Source of the DNA: Actinomyces trachealis
Lineage (GTDB): Bacteria > Actinomycetota > Actinomycetes > Actinomycetales > Actinomycetaceae
DNA length: 64,000 nt
Direction of reading: 5' to 3'
NCBI RefSeq assembly: GCF_015711475.1
Contig: NZ_CP065027.1
Span: 1,488,001-1,552,000 of the forward strand
Shown here: positions 47,645 to 55,308 of the stretch, piece after piece
Layout of the letters: every line of letters starts with the position of its first letter
Numbering within the stretch: position 1 is the stretch's first letter
The notes under the pieces: generated by a model
The model's database searches: none
What the model was told of the DNA's origin: nothing
The model's input: the letters and a program-made list of their open reading frames with translations, nothing else
Position numbers and translations under genes: made by a program

Positions 47645-47719
47645 TCCACCCCTACGCACAAGGCTCGAACCGAAACCATCGATGATGGTAAGGGTTCGAG
47701 CCTTGTGCGTAGGGGTGGA
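47645..47719. repeat. 27-bp perfect inverted repeat reaching into the tRNA-Ala 3' end
   Basis: Arms 47645-47671 and 47693-47719 are exact reverse complements, with a 21-base spacer that itself contains CCATC/GATGG. The right arm includes the last four bases of the tRNA. On the minus strand it lies directly downstream of the tRNAs and could serve as their terminator or processing signal, although it is longer and more perfect than usual terminators. Confidence 0.75.
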
Positions 47720-47788
47720 GCTAGGGGGATTCGAACCCCCGACCTCTTCCATGCCATGGAAGCGCGCTACCAACTGCGCCATAGCCCC
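47716..47788 (-). tRNA. tRNA-Ala (GGC)
   Basis: 73-base cloverleaf: acceptor GGGGCTA/TAGCTCC with discriminator A, D-arm GCGC-AGTTGGTA-GCGC, anticodon arm CTTCC-ATGGCAT-GGAAG with anticodon GGC, variable AGGTC, and T-arm GGGGG-TTCGAAT-CCCCC. The 3' CCA is not encoded. It is identical to the second copy 38 bases upstream. Confidence 0.96.
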
Positions 47789-47826
47789 GTCATCGGCAAC
47801 CCCACCAGCCGTAGCCGAAGGGATCG

Positions 47827-47899
47827 TGGAGCTAGGGGGATTCGAACCCCCGACCTCTTCCATGCCATGGAAGCGCGCTACCAACTGCGCCATAGCCCC
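47827..47899 (-). tRNA. tRNA-Ala (GGC), second copy
   Basis: Same 73 bases as the copy at 47716-47788, in the same orientation and 38 bases upstream of it. The pair is probably one transcript. Reads alanine codon GCC (and GCT). Confidence 0.96.
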
Positions 47900-48037
47900 G
47901 GAACTTGGGCGTCACCCGCAAGGGCGACGGCGATAACTCTACGAATCCCTGCGCCCCCTGGCAAATCACCTACGCGTGCGCTTTCTCACCAGCCAGCGAT
48001 GACATGGCAGACTTCCCGCCAGCCCCTTTAAGCTGCC

Positions 48038-48646
48038 TCAGCTGACGTTCCAAGCCACCAAGTTCCAGCCCGGATCGCGGCCTGAACGTCGTAGCACCGC
48101 GTGGTGGCAGTTGTCGAGGCCGCGCAACCCGAACCAGGCGGTTGGGTCCAAACCCAGCAGGTAAGTCACCCCCAGGGTCAGGGCGCTGCCATGGGCCACG
48201 GCTACCACCAGCTCCTCACCATCGCGCTCAGCGAGTTCGACAATCCGTAACAGTGCCTGACCAACGCGAACTGAGGTGTCAGTGCGAGTCTCTACACCTA
48301 CGCCCTGTGGGTCCTCGCCGCGCCGCCAGGCGGCGTACTGGTCAGGCCAGCCATCGGTCATCTGTTTGCGGTTCAGGCCCTCCCACTGCCCAAAGTCGCG
48401 TTCCATCAGCCCAGCCTCGGTACAGACAGGCAATCCGGTCAGCTCAGCCAGCACGGACGCCGTCTGGCGAGCCCGCTCCAGCGGGGAGGAGACGATCCTG
48501 CCTGGCCTGCGCTCAGCAAGAGCGAGTGCCGCCTGGCGCGCCTGTGTCCAACCAGTCTCGTTCAGAGGAATGTCTACCTGCCCCTGCACCCGGGCTTGAG
48601 CGTTGTATTCGGTCTGGCCGTGTCGCCAGAGAACCAGGTCAGTCAT
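48038..48646 (-). CDS. Histidine phosphatase family protein (phosphoglycerate-mutase-like)
   Basis: 202 residues. LVLWRHGQTEYNAQARVQGQ carries the catalytic RHG motif, VSSPLERARQTASVLAELTG the second Arg, and VAVAHGSALTL the second His. The length and motif order fit cofactor-independent-type small phosphatases such as GpmB/CobC-like enzymes. It is the last gene of the nadD-rsfS cluster, an order widely conserved in actinobacteria. The substrate is unknown; true glycolytic mutase activity is unlikely. Confidence 0.88.
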   Translation of the reverse strand: MTDLVLWRHGQTEYNAQARVQGQVDIPLNETGWTQARQAALALAERRPGRIVSSPLERARQTASVLAELTGLPVCTEAGLMERDFGQWEGLNRKQMTDGWPDQYAAWRRGEDPQGVGVETRTDTSVRVGQALLRIVELAERDGEELVVAVAHGSALTLGVTYLLGLDPTAWFGLRGLDNCHHAVLRRSGRDPGWNLVAWNVS

Positions 48647-48685
48647 TGGCGAGCCCTGTCACACCAGGCACCCGTGGCGCAGACA

Positions 48686-49081
48686 TCAGGCCTGCGCGGC
48701 AGCGTTTGCGGCCACTTGCGCTAAGTCCTCCGGCAACGGCACCAGCGGGCAGTCCTTCCAAAGGCGCTCCAGGGCATAGAACTCGCGGTCCTCGCTCTGT
48801 TGCACGTGGACCACCACGTCGTCGTAATCGAGCAGCACCCAGTGGGCTTCCTCCAGGCCTTCACGAAGCTTCCGCTTGGCCCCGGCCTTAAGGAGTGCCT
48901 CCTCTACGGCGTCGACGATGGCGCGCACCTGCCGGTCCGTGCGGCCGGAGAGGACAAGGAAGACGTCAGTGAGAGCAAGGCGGTCAGAGACGTCGAGTGC
49001 GATGATCTCCTCAGCCTTCTTCGCGGCGGCTGCACGGGCAGCAGCCTGGGTAAGGTCGATGGCGCGTGCGGTGGCGGTCAC
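48686..49081 (-). CDS. rsfS: Ribosomal silencing factor RsfS
   Basis: 131 residues: KKAEEIIALDVSDRLALTDV, FLVLSGRTDRQVRAIVDAVE, and the conserved WVLLDYDDVVVHVQ (DYGDVVVHVF-like) segment. RsfS binds ribosomal protein uL14 and blocks joining of ribosomal subunits when nutrients are short. It follows the acidic membrane protein by 22 bases and precedes the phosphatase by 39 bases. Confidence 0.94.
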   Translation of the reverse strand: MTATARAIDLTQAAARAAAAKKAEEIIALDVSDRLALTDVFLVLSGRTDRQVRAIVDAVEEALLKAGAKRKLREGLEEAHWVLLDYDDVVVHVQQSEDREFYALERLWKDCPLVPLPEDLAQVAANAAAQA

Positions 49082-49103
49082 TGGTCTCCTCTGTGAGGTC
49101 GGT

Positions 49104-50624
49104 TCAAATAAGCAGCGGGGCCCACTGGCTGACCAGGGCGGCCGAATCGCTGTTTTTAGCGATGAATGCCCAGACTATTGCACCCACGACTAGGAGAATC
49201 ACCAGGGCCAAGAGCCCAAGCAGCAAGTAGCGCAGCACCTCGGAACTGCCGGAGCCCTTGCCGACCTCCGCTTGCAGGCCTGGGATCGCGGTGATGTCCT
49301 GCCAGGTGCGCTGGTCGGCATCGCTATCCCCAGCACCAGCCATGCGGCCAGTCAGGTCAGGCTTCATCTCCGGTAGCTCGTCGGGTTGCTCAGCGCTGGA
49401 GGCGGTGGGAGCCAGTTTGGGGCCCTCGTCATCGACAGCGAAGCCACCGTCACGGACCTTGAAGCCGGAGCTGCGCAGGGACTTCCAGTGCGGCGTCTCC
49501 CCGGGCTCGTAGTCCTCACCCTCGACGGGTTTGATGGCCTCAAGCTCGCCAGTGTCATGGTTGACGGAGCGGACGCCCTGGGCGACGCCGGGCACGCGGA
49601 CAATGGGGCGGCGCTTCGGAACCTTTTGGTCGTTCTTGGCAGCGGTCACCTTCTCCGTAGCGGTCTTCTCTTCAGCAGCCTTCTTCTCGGCAGCAGAGGC
49701 GTCGTTGGCCTGGCTCTCAGCTGGTGAGGCAGCAGCGCCCTCAGCCAAGTCAGCCTTCCGCTGCGCTGCCTCGTGCGAACTTGCGGTATCGGCCTCAACT
49801 GGTTGGTCGGCGTCGGTCTTCGGGGCCGCATCCTGTTTGTCCTCGGTATCAGATCCCTCAGACTCTGACTCGGACTCGTCGGTTACTTGGTCCTCCCCCA
49901 CAGGCTTCGACTCAAACTCTGCCTTGGACTCATCCTGCGCGTCAGCGTCTGACTTAGTCTCAGGGATGCTCGCCGCGTCATCTGAAACCTCAGCAGCTTC
50001 ATCGGTGCCTGCTACCTGTTCAGCGTCCTCCGCCAACTCAGACCCAGCCTCAGACTCTGCCCCAGCCTCAGACTTAGCGGAAGGCTCATCCACACGAAGC
50101 TCAGCCTTCGCTACGCCTTCCTCGGTCTTGTCCTCCGCAGAGTCAACACAGTCAGCAGCATCTGCCTCAGGCTTCTCAGGCTTCTCAGACGCCTTCTCCT
50201 CCGGTTTACCCTCAGCATCCTGAGTCGGTTTGACCTCATCGGCCGGTTTAGACTCATCGGAAGCGTCCTGCTCGTGCTTGCCCTTGCCGGTGGCTTCGGC
50301 GTCGAGCTTCTCCAGCATCTCCTCAGAAAGGGCCGCGTGGGAACCAGTGGCATGCAGCACTGGAACGTCAATATTCGGCTGCTCAGCAAGTGGGTTCTGA
50401 AGCGCCTTTGCCTGATCCAGGGTGATCTCCCCAGAGTCGATAGCCGCCTGGAGAGCCTCCGATTCCTCTCGGAGACGCTTCATCTCGCGACGCGTCAGCA
50501 AGGGCTGTTGACCTGTGAGGTAGGCCTCTCGCTCAGCGACACGCTCAGCGTCCCGCATGGCGCGACGGCTACCGCCCCGCTTGCGTTCCGACGGCTCGGC
50601 GTTGCTCTCAGCACTCAACCTCAT
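49104..50624 (-). CDS. Acidic, low-complexity single-pass membrane protein
   Basis: 506 residues. The N terminus is basic with a coiled coil ([17 protein letters not shown] to [19 protein letters not shown]). Residues ~100-330 are Glu/Asp/Ser/Ala-rich repeats without Cys. Then comes a short conserved-looking stretch ([37 protein letters not shown]), and one membrane helix ([20 protein letters not shown]) close to the C terminus, giving a tail-anchored layout. It overlaps nadD by 17 bases. Family not recognised; membrane proteins at this place in the nadD-rsfS cluster are typical of actinobacteria. Confidence 0.7.
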   Translation of the reverse strand: MRLSAESNAEPSERKRGGSRRAMRDAERVAEREAYLTGQQPLLTRREMKRLREESEALQAAIDSGEITLDQAKALQNPLAEQPNIDVPVLHATGSHAALSEEMLEKLDAEATGKGKHEQDASDESKPADEVKPTQDAEGKPEEKASEKPEKPEADAADCVDSAEDKTEEGVAKAELRVDEPSAKSEAGAESEAGSELAEDAEQVAGTDEAAEVSDDAASIPETKSDADAQDESKAEFESKPVGEDQVTDESESESEGSDTEDKQDAAPKTDADQPVEADTASSHEAAQRKADLAEGAAASPAESQANDASAAEKKAAEEKTATEKVTAAKNDQKVPKRRPIVRVPGVAQGVRSVNHDTGELEAIKPVEGEDYEPGETPHWKSLRSSGFKVRDGGFAVDDEGPKLAPTASSAEQPDELPEMKPDLTGRMAGAGDSDADQRTWQDITAIPGLQAEVGKGSGSSEVLRYLLLGLLALVILLVVGAIVWAFIAKNSDSAALVSQWAPLLI

Positions 50625-51291
50625 TCTCCTTCCTCAGCGACTGCCCCCGGGCAACCCGCGCGGTCATCGACGTCGGCGACGACTTGCGGCTTAAACCCCG
50701 GTAAAGGCCGTACTTACGGATGTACTGCACGACGCCATCTGGAACCAGGTACCAGACCGGCCCCCCCTTAGACACGCGTGCGCGGCAGTCCGTGGAGGAG
50801 ATAGCCATGGCCGGCACCTCTAGCAAAGAAACCCGATCCCGCGGAAACCCACTGCCATCCAGTACGTGCCCTGGCCGGGTGACTCCAACCATCTGCGCCA
50901 GCGAGAACAACTCCTCAGAGTCCTTCCAGGTCAGGATCTGCGCCAGCGCGTCAGCACCGGTAATGAAGAACAGTTCCGCGCCAGGGTACTCACGGGCAAT
51001 GTCATGCAGTGTGTCAATCGTGTACGTGGTGCCACCACGGTCGATGTCCACGCGGGACACCGTGAAGCGAGGGTTTGACGCCGTGGCAATCACCGTCATC
51101 AAGTAACGGTGCTCCGCCTCAGTGACCCGACTGTCCTTCTTGAAAGGTTGAGCCCACGTCGGCACGAAAATGACTTCGTCCAACCCAAACACATCCTGGA
51201 CCTCACTGGCCGCGACCAGGTGACCATGGTGAATGGGGTCGAAGGTACCACCCATGATGCCGATGCGCGGCGCACGCCGTTTATCGCTCAC
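50608..51291 (-). CDS. nadD: Nicotinate-nucleotide adenylyltransferase
   Basis: 227 residues from the GTG at 51291, with AGGAGG five bases upstream; the frame is open for 54 further codons without a ribosome site. [20 protein letters not shown] is the adenylyltransferase motif (GGTFDPxHxGH), and [20 protein letters not shown] the second phosphate-binding motif (SSTxIR-like). It makes deamido-NAD from nicotinate mononucleotide and ATP. It is first in an overlapping cluster with the acidic membrane protein and rsfS. Confidence 0.95.
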   Translation of the reverse strand: MSDKRRAPRIGIMGGTFDPIHHGHLVAASEVQDVFGLDEVIFVPTWAQPFKKDSRVTEAEHRYLMTVIATASNPRFTVSRVDIDRGGTTYTIDTLHDIAREYPGAELFFITGADALAQILTWKDSEELFSLAQMVGVTRPGHVLDGSGFPRDRVSLLEVPAMAISSTDCRARVSKGGPVWYLVPDGVVQYIRKYGLYRGLSRKSSPTSMTARVARGQSLRKENEVEC

Positions 51292-51449
51292 AAGGGCCTC
51301 CTGAGTGTGTGGATCCCTGGCGTACCCCCTTCCAGGGGTGAGTTGTGACGAGCACGCAAGGGATATGGACGTTCCCATCCTGCCACGCAGGCCCAACCTT
51401 CTCCGGCATTCAGCGCACCAACGCGCCGTTGAGTTGCGCGCGGCGCGCG

Positions 51450-52286
51450 TCACTCCCCCGCGTACCAGCGCAGCAGGCGCTCCACCTCAGCACGGACCGG
51501 AGTATTGCCAGCCTGCACGTACTTGCGCGGGTCCACAACCTTCTCATTGGAGGCTAAGAACTCACGCACTGCGGCAGTGAAGACCACGTTCAGGTGGGTG
51601 GAGACGTTAATCTTAGTCATGCCTGACTCAATGGCCGCTCGCATACCCTCATCGGGCACCCCCGAAGAGCCGTGAAGCACCAGTGGGACAGGCACAGCGG
51701 CCTTGATCGCTGCAATAAGGTCCGTATCCAGTACGGCGCCTCGGGTGATCATGGCGTGAGAGGAGCCGACAGCAACCGCCAGCAAGTCCACACCAGTGTC
51801 TGCTACGAACTTCGCGGCGTCATCCGGGCTGGTGCGCGCCGAAGGGTCGTGCACACCGTTCTTGCCGCCGACCTCACCGAGCTCAGCCTCGACTGAGGCG
51901 CCCCTGTCATGGCACCAAGCAGTGATCTCTGCAGTGGTGGCACGGTTGACGTCATCTGGCAAGTGGGAGCCGTCGTACATGATAGAGGTGACACCCAGGT
52001 CCACGGCCTGACGGCAGAGGTCAAGATCCTCAGCGTGGTCCAGATGCACGACCACCGGCACCTTGGCAGACTCGGCGACCGCAAGCGCAGCCTTGGCGAT
52101 AGGGGCCAGGCGTCCACCGTGGTACTTCACCGCGTTCTGGCTGATCTGAATGACCAGCGGCAGGCCGACGGCCTCGGCGGCGTCAGCGAACACCTCGGCC
52201 TGCTCAAGCATGACGATGTTGAAAGCGCCGAGCCCCTTGCCCTCGCGGGCGGCCTCAGCCGCAAGCTTGCGGATATCGGTGAGCAT
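51450..52286 (-). CDS. Class II fructose/tagatose-bisphosphate aldolase
   Basis: 278 residues. [40 protein letters not shown] (zinc and catalytic His/Asp), [29 protein letters not shown] (Glu zinc region) and [18 protein letters not shown] are the class II aldolase motifs. The short length and motif spacing fit the GatY/KbaY tagatose-1,6-bisphosphate group as well as FbaA. Its neighbours are SIS and ROK genes and a galacto-N-biose phosphorylase, which favours tagatose bisphosphate from galactosamine or galactose; this is inference. It has a strong GGAAGGAG site. Confidence 0.85.
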   Translation of the reverse strand: MLTDIRKLAAEAAREGKGLGAFNIVMLEQAEVFADAAEAVGLPLVIQISQNAVKYHGGRLAPIAKAALAVAESAKVPVVVHLDHAEDLDLCRQAVDLGVTSIMYDGSHLPDDVNRATTAEITAWCHDRGASVEAELGEVGGKNGVHDPSARTSPDDAAKFVADTGVDLLAVAVGSSHAMITRGAVLDTDLIAAIKAAVPVPLVLHGSSGVPDEGMRAAIESGMTKINVSTHLNVVFTAAVREFLASNEKVVDPRKYVQAGNTPVRAEVERLLRWYAGE

Positions 52287-52354
52287 GCTGCTCTCCTTCC
52301 AGGATTGCCTTTGGGTTGTCGTGGTGCCTGCGAGCGCGGGGTCTGTGGCCCGCC

Positions 52355-53302
52355 TCAGCCTTGGGGTTCCAGCGCGCGACCAGCGCTGCCAAGCGCCTGC
52401 GCCCAGGAGCCGAGCGCTGCGGGAACAATTCGTGGCACCGGGCTGACGGTCAGCAGCTTCGAGACACGCTCGGTGAGCGGCTCAAACAGCAGCTTCTCCC
52501 CCGCCTTCATGAGCCCACCGCCGATGACGACGTCTAGGGGCCCCAACATGCACACGGCGCGGGCAATGACCTCGGCCTGGGCGTCCAAAGCGGTGTCCCA
52601 TACGCGCCGGGCCAGGGGGTCACCGACTTCCAGCGCCACCTGTACTCCCAGAGCACCGGCGGCGACGACGTCGTCGCGGTCCTTGGGGGCCCGGGTGGCT
52701 GCTAGCCGCTGGGCAAGCGCTCCGGCACTGGCGACGGCCTCGAAGCGCTCCAGCTGGCCCGGGTTGTCCGGGTCTGGCACCAGTGCCTGACCAATTTCTC
52801 CGGCCCAGCCGCCGGAGACGATGGGGCGGCCATCGAGGATGAACACAGCGGCGATTCCGGTGCCCAGGGCCAGGTACATGCAGTTGTCACTGCCTGCGCC
52901 CCAGCGAGCCTCAGCCCAGGCTCCTGAGCGCACGTCGTGCCCCAGGCTCACGGGGCGCCCAAGAGCCTCCTCCATACGCTGCGCCATGGGAACGTCTTGC
53001 CAACCCAGGTTGACTGAGAGGATGGCAAGCCCCTTACTCTCGTCAACGATTCCCGGCACGCCCACGCCCACGGTGCGGCAGATGTCTGCCGGGGTCACGA
53101 CGATCTCACCGTCGTCTACCTGACCAACACTCACCTGCCTCTCAATGGTGGCAACGGCCTTGACTACAGCCTCCAACAGCGGTTCAACGCCCTTTGGCGT
53201 CGGGATTTCCTGCCGGAACAGGGCTCGACCAGCAGTATCAGCGAGAACCGTCTTGATGGCTGTTCCGCCGACGTCAACACCGATGGCGTAACGCGCGTTC
53301 AT
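52355..53302 (-). CDS. ROK family sugar kinase
   Basis: 315 residues. GVDVGGTAIKTVLADTAGRA is the phosphate loop. GVGVPGIVDESKGLAILSVNL, LGHDVRSGAWAEARWG (catalytic Asp) and YLALGTGIAAVFILDG are the ROK core. The ExGH and Cys-rich zinc motif found in many ROK kinases is not obvious (GEIGQALV stands at that place). It probably phosphorylates an N-acetylhexosamine or galactose derivative. It lies two bases after the SIS gene on the same strand, in one operon with the aldolase. Confidence 0.85.
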   Translation of the reverse strand: MNARYAIGVDVGGTAIKTVLADTAGRALFRQEIPTPKGVEPLLEAVVKAVATIERQVSVGQVDDGEIVVTPADICRTVGVGVPGIVDESKGLAILSVNLGWQDVPMAQRMEEALGRPVSLGHDVRSGAWAEARWGAGSDNCMYLALGTGIAAVFILDGRPIVSGGWAGEIGQALVPDPDNPGQLERFEAVASAGALAQRLAATRAPKDRDDVVAAGALGVQVALEVGDPLARRVWDTALDAQAEVIARAVCMLGPLDVVIGGGLMKAGEKLLFEPLTERVSKLLTVSPVPRIVPAALGSWAQALGSAGRALEPQG

Positions 53303-53304
53303 GC

Positions 53305-54198
53305 TCAGTGCTCACTGTCAGGGAGGATAACCGCGCGACTGAGGTGGCGCGGCTTGTCGGGGTCCAGGTCACGGTCCTCGGCACGCAGCACCGCTACCCG
53401 CTGGGCCAGTACCAAGGCCGCCACAGGGTCCAGGTCAAAAGTGAGGAAATCAGAACCAGTGGCAGCCACCTGCTCAGCCATGCCGACCGGAGCGTCGCCA
53501 AAGACCCAGGTGAGGCGGCCGGGTTGGGCAATGGCGATCGGCCCGTGACGGTACTCCATGGCGGGGTAACTCTCCGTCCAGGACTGGGAGGCCTCGCGCC
53601 ATTTCAAGCCGGCCTCGTTGGCCAGGCCCCAGCACCAGCCGTCACCTAGGAAGGAAACCTGCTCGGCCCTGACCCAGGAGGCAGGCACCTGAAAATCCAG
53701 AGCCTTACGGCAGTCAGCGATCGCAGAGCTCAGGTCCTCACCCAAGGAGGCGCGGAAAAGCGTGAGCGCGCTGGTAGCGAAGCGGGTCTGCACCACAGAC
53801 TCCTCATCGGCAAAGTCCAGGACGATCTCACCGGTGACATGCGGGGCGATGGGACCGTTTCCTACAGCAGTAACTAGCACAGTGGGAACGCCACGCCCCT
53901 CAAGCTCCTTGGCAATGTCAACCATCTCAGTAGTAGTGCCGGAGCGGGATAGGAGGACCACGCGGTCGTAGTCGCGGGCGATCGGGTAGAGAGAGGAGGT
54001 GAAGGCGTCAGACACGCCCTGGCCGAGCTGCTCACGGAGCACGCAGTAGGACTGCGCCATGAACCAGGAAGTGCCACAACCGATCACGGCGATACGCTCG
54101 CCACTGACAGGAAGACCACTGGACGTGCCTGCCAGCTCCACTGCACGCTTCCAGGTGCAAGGCTGGGTGAAGATCTCTGCCGTCGTCTTGTTGACCAC
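53305..54198 (-). CDS. SIS-domain sugar isomerase/deaminase (AgaS/GlmS-like)
   Basis: 297 residues from the GTG at 54198 with GGAGG five bases ahead; the frame is open another 33 codons. The first SIS domain has IAVIGCGTSWFMAQSYCVLR and VVLLSRSGTTTEMVDIAKEL, where the SRSGTT loop binds the sugar phosphate. The second begins VSFLGDGWCWGLANEAGLKW and includes ESYPAMEYRHGPIAIAQPG. It resembles AgaS-type galactosamine-6-phosphate deaminase/isomerases. It is first in the catabolic operon. Confidence 0.85.
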   Translation of the reverse strand: MVNKTTAEIFTQPCTWKRAVELAGTSSGLPVSGERIAVIGCGTSWFMAQSYCVLREQLGQGVSDAFTSSLYPIARDYDRVVLLSRSGTTTEMVDIAKELEGRGVPTVLVTAVGNGPIAPHVTGEIVLDFADEESVVQTRFATSALTLFRASLGEDLSSAIADCRKALDFQVPASWVRAEQVSFLGDGWCWGLANEAGLKWREASQSWTESYPAMEYRHGPIAIAQPGRLTWVFGDAPVGMAEQVAATGSDFLTFDLDPVAALVLAQRVAVLRAEDRDLDPDKPRHLSRAVILPDSEH

Positions 54199-54320
54199 GA
54201 TGCCTCCGTATGCAAGTGAGCGATCATTAGGGTTCTGAGGACGTGGTGTGGCACCACAGATGCTCTCCTCACGCCACGACGCGCGTTGAGCGAACACGAC
54301 GATACTACCAGCAAATCAGT

Positions 54321-54338
54321 CAAATTCCATCGGATTTG
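54321..54338. promoter_or_regulatory. Imperfect palindrome in the divergent promoter region (candidate operator)
   Basis: CAAATTCCATCGGATTTG is nearly self-complementary (CAAAT/ATTTG plus TCC/GGA). It sits in the 279-base space between the divergent SIS operon and the DeoR gene, a likely binding site for that regulator. The rest of the space shows no gene; AT content is higher than around it. Confidence 0.35.
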
Positions 54339-54477
54339 CGCGACAATGATGCAGCCTGTGATCTATAGTGAGCGTGGGCCTATGGAACCACGCACCTACA
54401 CCGACGTCGGCGCGCAAACCTGGCACCTGGACGCCAGCAACCTACGGACCCAAGGTGTACACCTGTTTGGAGGAGAA

Positions 54478-55260
54478 ATGACCCGCCACGAGCGCCTCTC
54501 AGCGATCCTCGGGATGGTTGTAGAAGAGGGAACGGTACACATTGACGACATCATCAAGCGTCTAAACATCTCCGCAGCAACCGCCAGGCGGGATCTGGAC
54601 CTGCTCGCCAATCAGCAACTCGTGACCCGCACCCGCGGTGGTGCCAGCGCCAACCCCACCTCTTCCGAGCTACCTCTGCGCTACCGCACCACGCGCATGG
54701 CTGATGAGAAGACGCGCATCGCGCGCGCAGCCGCAGCGATGGTGCACTCCGGGGACACGATCGGCCTCAACGGCGGTACCACCACCACGGAGGTAGCCCG
54801 TGAGCTGGCGGTACTCCCCCCAGAGCCCGGAAGCAGCTCAGACCTGCCAATCACCGTGGTTACCAACGCCGTCAACATCGCCTCCGAGTTGACCGTGCGC
54901 CAACGCGTGCGCGTCGTTGTCACTGGCGGCGTGGCACGCGCACGCTCCTACGAACTCACCGGACCTCTCAGCGAGTTGATCCTGCCGTCAATCAGTGTTG
55001 ACACACTCTTCTTGGGCGTGGATGCGCTGGATGAGCGCGGAGCCTTCGCAGCCCACGAGGGTGAAGCCGCCGTCAACGCCGCATTGGTGCGCGCTGCCCG
55101 CAAGGTAGTGGCCGTCTGTGACCACTCCAAGCTAGGTGCCACTGCCTTCGCACGCATCTGCACACCTGACCGGCTCGACCTAGTCATCACTGATGAGGGT
55201 GCCAGCCCCAAACAGATCTCCTTACTGCGCGAGGTCGGCATTGCCGTCCAGCTCGTCTGA
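54478..55260 (+). CDS. DeoR/GlpR-family transcriptional regulator
   Basis: 260 residues from the ATG at 54478, chosen for its GGAGGA site and normal family length; the frame is open 64 codons further. The N-terminal helix-turn-helix is RHERLSAILGMVVEEGTVHI to ISAATARRDLDLLANQQLV, followed by RTRGGA. The effector domain has DTIGLNGGTTTTEVARELA and FLGVDALDERGAFAAHEGEA and AVCDHSKLG. DeoR proteins repress sugar-catabolic operons and respond to a phosphosugar. It is divergent from the SIS-ROK-aldolase operon and just upstream of the phosphorylase. Confidence 0.92.
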   Translation: MTRHERLSAILGMVVEEGTVHIDDIIKRLNISAATARRDLDLLANQQLVTRTRGGASANPTSSELPLRYRTTRMADEKTRIARAAAAMVHSGDTIGLNGGTTTTEVARELAVLPPEPGSSSDLPITVVTNAVNIASELTVRQRVRVVVTGGVARARSYELTGPLSELILPSISVDTLFLGVDALDERGAFAAHEGEAAVNAALVRAARKVVAVCDHSKLGATAFARICTPDRLDLVITDEGASPKQISLLREVGIAVQLV

Positions 55261-55308
55261 ACCCCACCGCTTACCACGCCCCACCTCCCTCCACCCAAAG
55301 GATTCTCT

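Noticed and set aside
47411..47936. Protein-coding frames across the tRNA-Ala genes
   Set aside because: They are translations of tRNA sequence (the recurring GGxNPPSS / IRTPDLFHAME texts), a known false-gene artefact.
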